Notes under the pieces: generated by a model
The model's input: only the letters and a program-made list of their open reading frames with translations
What the model was told of the DNA's origin: nothing
Database searches by the model: none
Shown: positions 23,098 through 30,775 of the stretch, piece by piece
Layout of the letters: every line of letters starts with the position of its first letter
How positions within the stretch are numbered: position 1 is the first letter of the stretch
From: UBA2231 sp964415175
Lineage (GTDB): Bacteria > Elusimicrobiota > Elusimicrobia > Elusimicrobiales > UBA9959
Assembly: GCA_964415175.1 (NCBI GenBank)
Contig: CAYPYG010000001.1
Span: 62,001-126,000, forward strand
DNA: 64,000 bases
Reading direction: 5' to 3'
Made by a program: the position numbers and the translations under genes

Positions 23098-23481
23098 ATG
23101 GCGAAGATCCTGATCATCGACGACGACGAGACCGTGCGCATCGTCTACCGGACCTACCTGGCCAGGGCGGGCCACACGGTAGACTCCGCGAAAGACGGGG
23201 TGGAGGGTCTGGACAAGACCGCGGCCTTCGCGCCGGACCTCATACTTGTGGATATCAATATGCCCCGGCTCTCGGGCTTCGAGGTGGTCAAACAACTGAA
23301 GGAAGACCCTTCGACGAAGGACATCCCGGTCTTCATCATAACCTCCCTTAAACAGGAACATCACGTCAAAAGGGCCGCGGCCATGGGCGCGGCGGGTTAT
23401 ATCACCAAACCTACCAGGGCGCCGGAACTGGCCGCCATCATCAACAAAGCGCTGAAATTGCCGGACCAGCCCCGCGCCTGA
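23098..23481 (+). CDS. CheY-like response regulator receiver
   Basis: The 127-residue protein is a single receiver domain. The acidic pocket (IIDDDE, residues 6-11), the phospho-acceptor Asp in LVDINMP (near 54), the Thr/Ser in IITS and the Lys in TKPT (near 104) are present. There is no output domain. It is followed after 24 bases by the HEAT protein, GT2 and phosphatase genes, so it probably controls that exopolysaccharide module by protein contact. Confidence 0.93.
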   Translation: MAKILIIDDDETVRIVYRTYLARAGHTVDSAKDGVEGLDKTAAFAPDLILVDINMPRLSGFEVVKQLKEDPSTKDIPVFIITSLKQEHHVKRAAAMGAAGYITKPTRAPELAAIINKALKLPDQPRA

Positions 23482-23505
23482 GACACGGCGTCCCCAGGCG
23501 GAACC

Positions 23506-24594
23506 TTGCTGGAACACCTCACCGGAGCCCCCCTCTTCTACGACTACCTGGGCTGGGCGGTACTGCTGCTCGCCGCTTTCAACGCCGCCCAGATAATCTA
23601 CCTGCTCTGGAACAAGGCCAGGGTGGAGAGGGCGGAACGCCGCAAGGACGCTCTCAGGCGTCTGACGGTCACCGCCGTAATGACCTCCCCCACCCCCGCG
23701 GACCTCCTCGCCCCTCCCGCCGGCGAGGAGGAGTACGAGGCCTGCAGCGAAGCCATAGCCGGGATACTGGAGAATTTCGAGGGCGAGATAGCGGAACGCG
23801 CCCTGGGACTCCTGGAACGTTTCGGCGTAAGCGGGCATTACAGGGCGATGGCCCGGGGCGGCCGCTGGTACAGGCGCGCCAACGCCGTGGACATGCTCTC
23901 GGTCTTCCGCCTGGAAGAGAACCGGGGATCCCTGCTGGAGCTTTTCAAAAAAGAACGGGTCGCCTCGGTCAGGTACAGGATACTGCGCGCCCTCAGCCTG
24001 ATAGCAAGAGGGCACGACGATATAACCACGCTGGCCTGCCTGCTCTCGGAACTGCCCTACCTCACCCCAAAGTACACGGAGGACCTCTTTTACAACGCCG
24101 TGACGGCGCTGAAGGCCAAAGGCCGGGAAGAGGAGTTCGGCCTTTTCATGCGCCGGATAATGCGCGACGACCGCGTGCTCACGCTGGTCAAGCGCGACTG
24201 CCTGACGGCCTGCCGCGCGGCCGCCTGCGAGAAGGCCGGGGAACTTTTCAGGGACTACTACGCGGCCTACCCGGAAGAACCCGAGATACTGGCCGCCTGC
24301 GTCAAGGCGCTGGCCCGGAAGGGGGACTTCTCGCTGCTGCCCGACGCGCTGCGTCACCCGCACTGGCTGGTAAGGCTTGCCGCTCTAAAGAACGCGCACC
24401 TTTGCCGCGAGGGACCGGCCGGGGAGATAGCCGCACTGCTCTCCGACCACAACTACCACATCAGGCTCAACGCGGCGCTGGCGCTGGCGAGATCGGGAGA
24501 ACGCGGGCGCGCCGCCCTGCGCGCGGCCGCCGCCTCCGGCGACAGGTTCGCCTCCGACTCCGCCTCCTACGCCCTCGAGCAGGAGACCGCGTGA
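23506..24594 (+). CDS. Membrane-anchored HEAT-repeat protein
   Basis: The 362-residue protein has one N-terminal membrane helix (about residues 14-36) and a cytoplasmic array of alpha-helical HEAT-like repeats (about 75-355), seen in repeated segments such as WLVRLAALKNAHLC and YHIRLNAALALARSG. It starts with TTG after AGGCGGA. Its stop overlaps the GTG of the GT2 gene (GTGA), so the two products are made together; a scaffold or regulatory role for the synthase is likely. Confidence 0.75.
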   Translation: MLEHLTGAPLFYDYLGWAVLLLAAFNAAQIIYLLWNKARVERAERRKDALRRLTVTAVMTSPTPADLLAPPAGEEEYEACSEAIAGILENFEGEIAERALGLLERFGVSGHYRAMARGGRWYRRANAVDMLSVFRLEENRGSLLELFKKERVASVRYRILRALSLIARGHDDITTLACLLSELPYLTPKYTEDLFYNAVTALKAKGREEEFGLFMRRIMRDDRVLTLVKRDCLTACRAAACEKAGELFRDYYAAYPEEPEILAACVKALARKGDFSLLPDALRHPHWLVRLAALKNAHLCREGPAGEIAALLSDHNYHIRLNAALALARSGERGRAALRAAAASGDRFASDSASYALEQETA

Positions 24595-26000
24595 CCTTCC
24601 CGCTCTGGCTGACGGTCCATTTCACGCAATACGCGGTCCTTTTCTATTTTCTCGCCGTCAATTCGATCTATACCCTGCTGGTGATCCTGGCCTGGCGAGA
24701 CATCATCCGCCACGCCCACCTCGCCACTTCCCGCTCGGCCAGGAGGCAATTGACCGGCGAGTTCTACTACAAGCCGGTCTCGGTCATAGTCCCCGCCCGC
24801 GACGAGGAGGCCGTCATCGTACAGAGCGTGCGCGCCCTGCTGAACCTCCACTATCCCGAGTTCGAGATCATAGTGGTCAACGACGGCTCCTCCGACGGCA
24901 CTCTCTCCAGGCTCAAGACCGAGTTCGCCCTCGCCGTCTCGAAAAAACCCGTGCGCCTGCGGGTGCCCCACGAGCCCATACGCGGCGTCTACGGGTCGCC
25001 GGAACACCCGAACCTTTTCGTCGTGGACAAGGAGAACGGCGGCAAAGCGGACGCGATAAACGCCGGGATCAACGTCAGCTCCTACCCGATCTTCTGCTCG
25101 ATAGACGCGGATTCCCTGCTCGAGCCCGACGCGATACTCAAGTCCTCCAAGCTCTTCCTGGAGGACGACGAACTGATAGCGACCGGCGGGATAGTGCGGG
25201 TCCTCAACGGCTGCGAGGTCCGCAACGGGGCCGTGACGGACATAAGACTTCCCCGCGCCCCGCTGGAGGCGCTGCAGGTCCTGGAATACACCAGGGCCTT
25301 CCTCTCGGGCCGCACGGGCTGGAACGCGCTGAACAGCCTGCTGATAATCTCGGGCGCCTTCGGCGTCTTCCGCAAGGACATAGTGGTAGCCGTCAACGGC
25401 TACCGGAAGACGGTCGGCGAGGATATGGACCTGGTCATGCGCCTGCACAGGCACTGCGCGGACAATGCCATCCCCTACAAGATACTTTTCGTCCCGGACC
25501 CGGTTTGCTGGACCCAGGTCCCTTTCACCCTGAGGGCCTTGCTGAGACAGCGCAACCGCTGGCACCGCGGCATGATAGACGCGCTTATAGCCAACCGCGC
25601 CATGATACTCAATCCGAAATACGGCAAGACCAGCCTGTTCGGCGTCTCTTATTTCGTTTTCGTAGAGCTCCTCAGCCCGCTGATCGAACTCCTGGGATAC
25701 GTTTTCCTGCCGTCGTTCTGGCTGGCCGGCCTGCTCGACACCCGGTTCATGCTCCTGTTCCTGGTCCTGGTAGTCGCCTGGGGCATCTCCATAAACATCT
25801 CGGCCGTGTTCCTGGACACCTATAACTTCAGGCGCTACAGGCGCACCTCCGACATACTGCGCCTGTGCCTGCTCGGCGCCGGGGAATTCCTGGGTTACAG
25901 GCAGCTCATGTTTATAGAAAGGCTGCGGGCCACGCTTTCTTTCAGGCAGACCCATTGGGGAGCGCAGACCCGCAAAGTCATGGAAAAGGAGAAAATATGA
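24591..26000 (+). CDS. Processive GT2 glycosyltransferase (PgaC-like)
   Basis: The 469-residue protein has two N-terminal membrane helices, a GT2 catalytic domain and three or four C-terminal helices, as in PNAG or cellulose-type synthases. Motifs are VNDGSSDG (96-103), KADAIN (152), DADS (172-175), GED (276-278) and QRNRW (320-324), the full D, DxD, D, QxxRW set of processive beta-glycosyltransferases. It should polymerise a sugar on the cytoplasmic face and push the chain across the membrane. The sugar cannot be told from sequence. It overlaps both neighbours by four bases. Confidence 0.9.
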   Translation: MTFPLWLTVHFTQYAVLFYFLAVNSIYTLLVILAWRDIIRHAHLATSRSARRQLTGEFYYKPVSVIVPARDEEAVIVQSVRALLNLHYPEFEIIVVNDGSSDGTLSRLKTEFALAVSKKPVRLRVPHEPIRGVYGSPEHPNLFVVDKENGGKADAINAGINVSSYPIFCSIDADSLLEPDAILKSSKLFLEDDELIATGGIVRVLNGCEVRNGAVTDIRLPRAPLEALQVLEYTRAFLSGRTGWNALNSLLIISGAFGVFRKDIVVAVNGYRKTVGEDMDLVMRLHRHCADNAIPYKILFVPDPVCWTQVPFTLRALLRQRNRWHRGMIDALIANRAMILNPKYGKTSLFGVSYFVFVELLSPLIELLGYVFLPSFWLAGLLDTRFMLLFLVLVVAWGISINISAVFLDTYNFRRYRRTSDILRLCLLGAGEFLGYRQLMFIERLRATLSFRQTHWGAQTRKVMEKEKI

Positions 26001-27094
26001 AGAACAAGCCGGACGCTCGGACAGTATTGACCTTCCTCTGGCACTGGGTCCTGTCGGGATTCCTGCTCGGCACGCTGACCCTGGTGGGCCCGGTGCGCTG
26101 GAGCACCGACAAGATGCGCGCGGCCGGCTGGAGCGGCTCCGCGGAAAAAGCGGTAGTCCTGCTGTTCATAGCCCTGCTGGCCGCCGCATCCGCGCTGCTG
26201 GCGCTGAGCCTGACCAGGAAGACCCTGGCCGCCGGTTCCCGGGCCGCGCGGTTCGCCCTGCCGGCTCTCTCGCTGGCCATGTTCCTTGGCGCGCTCTGGG
26301 CCTGGATGACCCCGGGGCTCATGACCGACGCCGCCGCCCGCACCGCGGAAGAATCCTATTCATGGTCGGAGTTCGTCTTCGGGCCTTACCCGGAAAAGGA
26401 ACGCCTGGCGGAACTGAAAGCGGAAGGCTATACCGCGGTCATCTCGCTTCTCAGCATGGCCGTGGTGCCTTTCGAGCCGGTCCTGTTCGCCCGGGAGAAG
26501 GAGGCGGCGGAGGAAGCCGGCATAGAGCTGATACATATCCCGATGCTGCCCTGGGTATCGTCCAACGACCATGTAGGGGAGGAGCTGAAAAGACTGGAGC
26601 GCAGGGGTCCGGGCAAGTATTATGTCCACTGCTATCTGGGCAAGGACCGGGTCAATGTCTTCAAGAACATGCTCACCTCGGTGATGGGAGGAGCGAAGAC
26701 CACCTCCCTCGACCCGGAAAACATACGGCGGCTCTCGAACAAGAAACGTTTCGAGCGCGGCATGGTGACCCCGCTGGCCGAGGGAGTCTATTTCACTCCC
26801 TATCCCACCGACGAGGAGTTCTTCGCCTATATCCTCAACGGCACCGTGAAGTCGGTAGCCTCGCTGCTGAACCCCGGCAATCCCGAAGACCTGCCCTGGA
26901 TAGAAAAGGAAAAGGCTATAGCGGAAAAATACGGCCTGAAATGGGCGAACCATCCCTGGAGAACGCTGGACGAGGCGGGAAAGGCGAAGGTGCTGCGCGA
27001 AATAAAGGCGATGGAAAAGCCGCTGGTCATACACGCCTTCCTTGCGCATACCCCGGAAAGCGTCGAATTCATCGAAGTCTACGGGAAGGACTGA
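25997..27094 (+). CDS. Membrane protein with tandem dual-specificity phosphatase domains
   Basis: The 365-residue protein has three or four membrane helices (residues 10-110) and two phosphatase-like domains. The first (about 125-235) contains the P-loop HCYLGKDR, a correct HCx5R. The second (about 255-360) has HAFLAHTP at the matching place, lacking both the catalytic Cys and the Arg, so it is likely a pseudo-domain. A good ribosome site (AAAAGGAGAAAAT) precedes the ATG, which overlaps the GT2 stop. It may act on a phospholipid, phosphoprotein or sugar phosphate linked to polymer export. Confidence 0.8.
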   Translation: MKNKPDARTVLTFLWHWVLSGFLLGTLTLVGPVRWSTDKMRAAGWSGSAEKAVVLLFIALLAAASALLALSLTRKTLAAGSRAARFALPALSLAMFLGALWAWMTPGLMTDAAARTAEESYSWSEFVFGPYPEKERLAELKAEGYTAVISLLSMAVVPFEPVLFAREKEAAEEAGIELIHIPMLPWVSSNDHVGEELKRLERRGPGKYYVHCYLGKDRVNVFKNMLTSVMGGAKTTSLDPENIRRLSNKKRFERGMVTPLAEGVYFTPYPTDEEFFAYILNGTVKSVASLLNPGNPEDLPWIEKEKAIAEKYGLKWANHPWRTLDEAGKAKVLREIKAMEKPLVIHAFLAHTPESVEFIEVYGKD

Positions 27095-27101
27095 CGCGCG
27101 G

Positions 27102-27458
27102 CTACCGCAGCAGTTCCCCCAGTCTGGGCAGGAAGACGACGCAACCGACCGCCGCGGCCATGATCGCCGAGATAAGCACGGCGCCGGCGGCCATGTCCTT
27201 CGCCTTGCCCGCCAGGTCGTGATGTCCCGGCGAGACCAGGTCCGTCAACTTCTCCACGGCGCTGTTCATCGCCTCCGCCGACATCACGGCGGCGAAGCAT
27301 AGCAGGACAGCGCACCATTCCGGGCGGGAGATATCCAGGAGGACCCCCAGGAACGAAGCGGTCAGGGCCGCCGCGATATGTATGCGGAAATTGGGCTCCG
27401 AACAGGCGTGGCCTATCCCCCTGAAAGCGTACCTGAAGCTCAGCAGTCTCTTCCTCAT
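27102..27458 (-). CDS. DgkA-type diacylglycerol/undecaprenol kinase
   Basis: The 118-residue protein has three membrane helices and the DgkA signature EAMNSAVEKLTDL (near residue 60) plus KAKDMAAGAVL. Gram-negative members phosphorylate diacylglycerol, Gram-positive ones undecaprenol; sequence alone does not decide. Either would recycle lipid by-products of envelope polymer synthesis. Its start overlaps the stop of the exported TIM-barrel-like gene. It is convergent with the phosphatase gene, eight bases between the stops. Confidence 0.93.
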   Translation of the reverse strand: MRKRLLSFRYAFRGIGHACSEPNFRIHIAAALTASFLGVLLDISRPEWCAVLLCFAAVMSAEAMNSAVEKLTDLVSPGHHDLAGKAKDMAAGAVLISAIMAAAVGCVVFLPRLGELLR

Positions 27459-28408
27459 CGTCGCTCCTTATTCCTGCCCTTCCCGGTTCCGAACCCGGCC
27501 CTGTAGCTCTCGTAGTGATGTATGACGAAACCGCCGAAAGCCGGGCTGGAGGAGAAAGCCACGGCCGCCTTCGCCAGTTCCTCCTCCATGTATTCCTCCG
27601 TATGCCCGTCGAAAGTGACCTTGGGTATCTCGTTGGGCGTAACTTCCACTCCTATCTCCAGCCGCTTGCCCAGTTTCGAGGCGTAGGCCATTTCGGAGCC
27701 CGCGTGCTCTATCAGGCCGTCCCGGCCCTCCGCCGTGTCGCGGTAATTCATGAGTATCGCGGTGTCATAGACGTCCAGGACATGTTCGCTTACGGGCTTC
27801 CTCGCCCCGTTCCACTCCAGCTCGATGCGGTCCAGCCAGAAAGGAATGGCCGGGCCTACCGGAAGGGCGGAGCCGGCGCCGCGCTTCGCGTCCATCAGGG
27901 CGCGCGACATGTCCAGGAAATTGAGCAGAAGCCCGTCCCTGTCCGTCCTCCAGCCCTCCAGCATATGCGGCTCTATGTCGATGTTCACCCCGGCGAAACG
28001 CTCCGCCGGCCTGACGGAGGCGTTATAGGCCAGGACCCGCTCCAGCATGGCGACGGCCTCGGCGCGCCGTTCCGGCAGGACATACTCGTGAGTGCCCAGA
28101 TGCCAGGACCCCAGCAGGGCGTAGGCGCGTATCCCCCGTTTGGCCAGCCTGCGGATGAGGGCACGGTAAAGTTTCGGTTTTTTCAGGATGTGGCTCCGGC
28201 CCTTGTAGGAATCGGCGTACAGGTAGACGGCGTCCACGCTTCTGGAACGGAGAAAATCTACCGCCTCGAGGGCGACACGGCGGTCCTCCAGCATGGCGAA
28301 GGTCTCGGGTTCCCAGATCCAGACGGCGCGGCCGGCGGCCCGCGCGCTCCCGGCGGACAGCAGGAAGAGCGCCGCGGCCAGCAGCCGGCCGTTCATTTTT
28401 CGGTTCAT
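27455..28408 (-). CDS. Exported TIM-barrel-like (putative glycosidase) protein
   Basis: I do not recognise a named family. The 317-residue protein has a signal peptide (through GSARA, about residue 24) and a pattern of beta strands and helices like a TIM barrel: AVDFLRSRSVDAVYLYADSY, GIRAYALLG, FAGVNIDIEPH with clustered acidic residues (near 145), and AILMNYRDT. The IDIEP motif recalls active sites of glycosidase or deacetylase-associated barrels, for example those of polysaccharide loci. It overlaps the porin and DgkA-like genes by four bases on either side, so it is part of one operon. Confidence 0.65.
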   Translation of the reverse strand: MNRKMNGRLLAAALFLLSAGSARAAGRAVWIWEPETFAMLEDRRVALEAVDFLRSRSVDAVYLYADSYKGRSHILKKPKLYRALIRRLAKRGIRAYALLGSWHLGTHEYVLPERRAEAVAMLERVLAYNASVRPAERFAGVNIDIEPHMLEGWRTDRDGLLLNFLDMSRALMDAKRGAGSALPVGPAIPFWLDRIELEWNGARKPVSEHVLDVYDTAILMNYRDTAEGRDGLIEHAGSEMAYASKLGKRLEIGVEVTPNEIPKVTFDGHTEEYMEEELAKAAVAFSSSPAFGGFVIHHYESYRAGFGTGKGRNKERR

Positions 28409-29964
28409 CTGAAGGTTATTCTCCCCTGGAGCCCGGCGGAGAAGGAGCTGCCCCGTCCGGCGGCGGTCCTGCGGCGGACCTGCAGGCTTACAGCGCCGGC
28501 GTGACCGGCGTACCAGTCGAACTCCGCCAGGTAGACGCCGGCGTCATAGTTCATCAGTGGGTCGGAGAGGAAGCCGTGCTCATAGCCGGCCAGGGCCGAC
28601 CAGTTGCGGCCCCGGCAGCGGCGCCAGTAGGCGCCCAGCCAGTGTCCTTTCTCGTCGGTAGAGTCATAACCGGAAGCGTCGCGTCCGAAGTCCCGGTAGG
28701 AGAACCTGTAGGCGGCGTAGAACTCCGTGTTCCGCGGCAGCCAGGCGGCCAGCTCGGCGTCCAGCTCTCCGAGCCTGTTGGCGTCGGAATAGAAAGTGCC
28801 GGCTCCGGAAACGCCCGCCCGGTAGCGTTCCGCCTCCTGGCGGCGCAGGCCCAGCCCCAGCCTGTCGTAATTTACGTAGCGCAGGCGCCCGCCGGCGGAG
28901 CCGCTGTAGAACTCCTGCTGCGCATGCGCGTAGGAAGAACTGAAATACCAGGGTCCAGACTCGAGGTTCCCCCGCAGCGAATAAGCCGGCAGGGTGGTCC
29001 CTTCGGAAGTGTCGGTCACTCCCCCCCTGGCCAGCCAGGAAAGGCCGCCGGAACCGCCTTCGGCCTCGGCCCGGACGGAGTCGTCGCGGAGCAGACTGAA
29101 ATAAGAGGAGCCGCCGGAAACCCGGAGATATCTCGGCCCCCGGTCCAGCCATAGCCGCAGCGAGGTCCCGCGCAGGCGGGTATAGCCGTGCAGGCGCAGG
29201 CGGTCGACTTCGCGAGTACCCACGCCCTCCCCCTCTATGTCGGAGAGAAAAGAACGCCCGTATTCGGCCTCCCAGCCGGACCTTCCGCCATAGCGGCGTG
29301 CCAGGCCCGCCGAGTAGACGCGTTCCCGTATGTCGTAGTAGGTGAAACCCCTGCCGTCGTTGCGCTGGGCTTCCTCGCGTATCTCGGCGCCGCCCGTCAG
29401 GGCCAGGCCGCCGCCCAGCCGGCGGCGGAAACGCGCCGAAGCGGACCGTCCCTCGTAAAGTATGCGCTGCGGGCCGGGGGTCTCCAGCCCTTCGATGGAG
29501 AGAGTGCGCGAGGTACGCGCCCCCGGAAAAAAGCCGTCGCCGGCGCGCCCGCCCAGGGATTCGGCGCGGGAACGCGCCGCGCAGTCGCGCGGATCGATAG
29601 CGGCCAGTTCCCTGCAGGTTTCCAGGGCGCCCTCGTCGTCCCCCGCCGCGCCCCGGGCCCGCAGCAGCAGGCGTAATATGTACGGATTGCCGGGAGACTG
29701 GGAGTTCCACTTTTCAAGGTAGCCCAGCGCCTCCTCGTACCGGCCCAGGGCCAGGCAGGCCAGCGAAAGGCCTTCCAGAGCGCCGGAACTGGAAGGATCG
29801 GAAGCGAGCAGTTCCATGAAAGTGGCCCTGGAACCGGCGTGGTCCCCCGCCCGCCGCTGCTCCATGCCGTAGTCGTAACCGCCGCGGGCGGCGGCGGAAC
29901 TGATCTCGGCCGCGCCGGCGGCGGGCGGCTGCAGCAGCAGGAAAACAAGGGCGGGGATCGTCAT
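28405..29964 (-). CDS. TPR plus outer-membrane beta-barrel protein (YaiO/PgaA-like)
   Basis: The 519-residue protein has a short signal peptide, three to four TPR-like helical repeats (about residues 25-145, for example ALEGLSLACLALGRYEEALG), and a region of alternating strands (about 165-519) rich in Tyr, Arg and Gly ending in ITFR, as expected of an outer-membrane barrel with a terminal aromatic residue. YaiO is the closest named family; PgaA-type exporters share the TPR-barrel plan. With the GT2 synthase on the opposite strand it could export a polymer. The n-region is weak, so the start may be slightly different. Confidence 0.75.
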   Translation of the reverse strand: MTIPALVFLLLQPPAAGAAEISSAAARGGYDYGMEQRRAGDHAGSRATFMELLASDPSSSGALEGLSLACLALGRYEEALGYLEKWNSQSPGNPYILRLLLRARGAAGDDEGALETCRELAAIDPRDCAARSRAESLGGRAGDGFFPGARTSRTLSIEGLETPGPQRILYEGRSASARFRRRLGGGLALTGGAEIREEAQRNDGRGFTYYDIRERVYSAGLARRYGGRSGWEAEYGRSFLSDIEGEGVGTREVDRLRLHGYTRLRGTSLRLWLDRGPRYLRVSGGSSYFSLLRDDSVRAEAEGGSGGLSWLARGGVTDTSEGTTLPAYSLRGNLESGPWYFSSSYAHAQQEFYSGSAGGRLRYVNYDRLGLGLRRQEAERYRAGVSGAGTFYSDANRLGELDAELAAWLPRNTEFYAAYRFSYRDFGRDASGYDSTDEKGHWLGAYWRRCRGRNWSALAGYEHGFLSDPLMNYDAGVYLAEFDWYAGHAGAVSLQVRRRTAAGRGSSFSAGLQGRITFR

Positions 29965-29995
29965 GGCGTATATCCGGTGATGAAAGGAACGCGGG

Positions 29996-30733
29996 TCAGG
30001 CGCTGTCCAGCGGCCTGGCGCAGTCGGGGGAATCGTTGGCGGGGTCGTTGACTATGTCCGAGACGCGGTACCCTCGCATGAGCGAAGAATCGTAGGCGCG
30101 CAGCAGCGGCAGCAGCGTCTCGCTGTCGCGCATGCGCGGGTTGAGCCAGAGCGCCTCGTGCCTCGGCTCCAGTATCACCGGCATCCTGTGATGCACCGCG
30201 CGCACGAGGGCGGAGGCCGCGGCCGTTATGATCGCGAAAGTGCCGCGCTTCTCCTCGTAGACGCCCGCCATGCCGAAAAGCCCGCCGTCGCGCATCGAGA
30301 AGCGGTAGGGTATCTTCTCGCCGGCCGAACCGCTCCACTCGTAGAAGCCGTCGGCGGGCACCAGGCAGCGCGAGTTGTAGAAAGCGCCGCGGAAGGCCGG
30401 ACGCGAAGCGATGCCTTCCGCCCTGGCGTTTATAAAGCCCTCCGGCTCCCTTTCCGGCTGCGGCTCCAGGACGCTCTCCTCGCCGGAGTATTTCCGCTCC
30501 AGCGGGCTGCCCGAGGGGAAGAGCGGCAGCGACGGACCGGCGCGGAAGGGGCCGCCGGACCAGGCCGGGACGAAGCCCCATTTGAGCAGGCGCAGGCCTG
30601 CCGGCGTTATCACCGGCGTCAGGGCGCCGGGAGCGATGTTGTAGGCCGGCGTATAATGGAAAGGAGGCTGCTTAAGGCCGAAGCGCTTTATCAGTTCGGG
30701 CAGGTCCGCGGACTGTGAATACCGGCCGCACAT
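29996..30733 (-). CDS. yedK: HMCES/YedK-type SOS response-associated protein
   Basis: The 245-residue protein starts MCGRYSQ, giving after Met removal the Cys2 that crosslinks to abasic sites in single-stranded DNA. Other family motifs are YNIAPG (near residue 31), LKWGFVPAW, RCLVPADGFYEW with the catalytic Glu, and VHHRMPVIL with the His. It protects abasic DNA at forks. The start is certain because Cys2 must follow Met1. It is 31 bases upstream of the porin gene but functionally unrelated. Confidence 0.95.
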   Translation of the reverse strand: MCGRYSQSADLPELIKRFGLKQPPFHYTPAYNIAPGALTPVITPAGLRLLKWGFVPAWSGGPFRAGPSLPLFPSGSPLERKYSGEESVLEPQPEREPEGFINARAEGIASRPAFRGAFYNSRCLVPADGFYEWSGSAGEKIPYRFSMRDGGLFGMAGVYEEKRGTFAIITAAASALVRAVHHRMPVILEPRHEALWLNPRMRDSETLLPLLRAYDSSLMRGYRVSDIVNDPANDSPDCARPLDSA

Positions 30734-30775
30734 AGGTAAATTATACTTTACTGCGGCCGGACGGGGAACCCGGGC

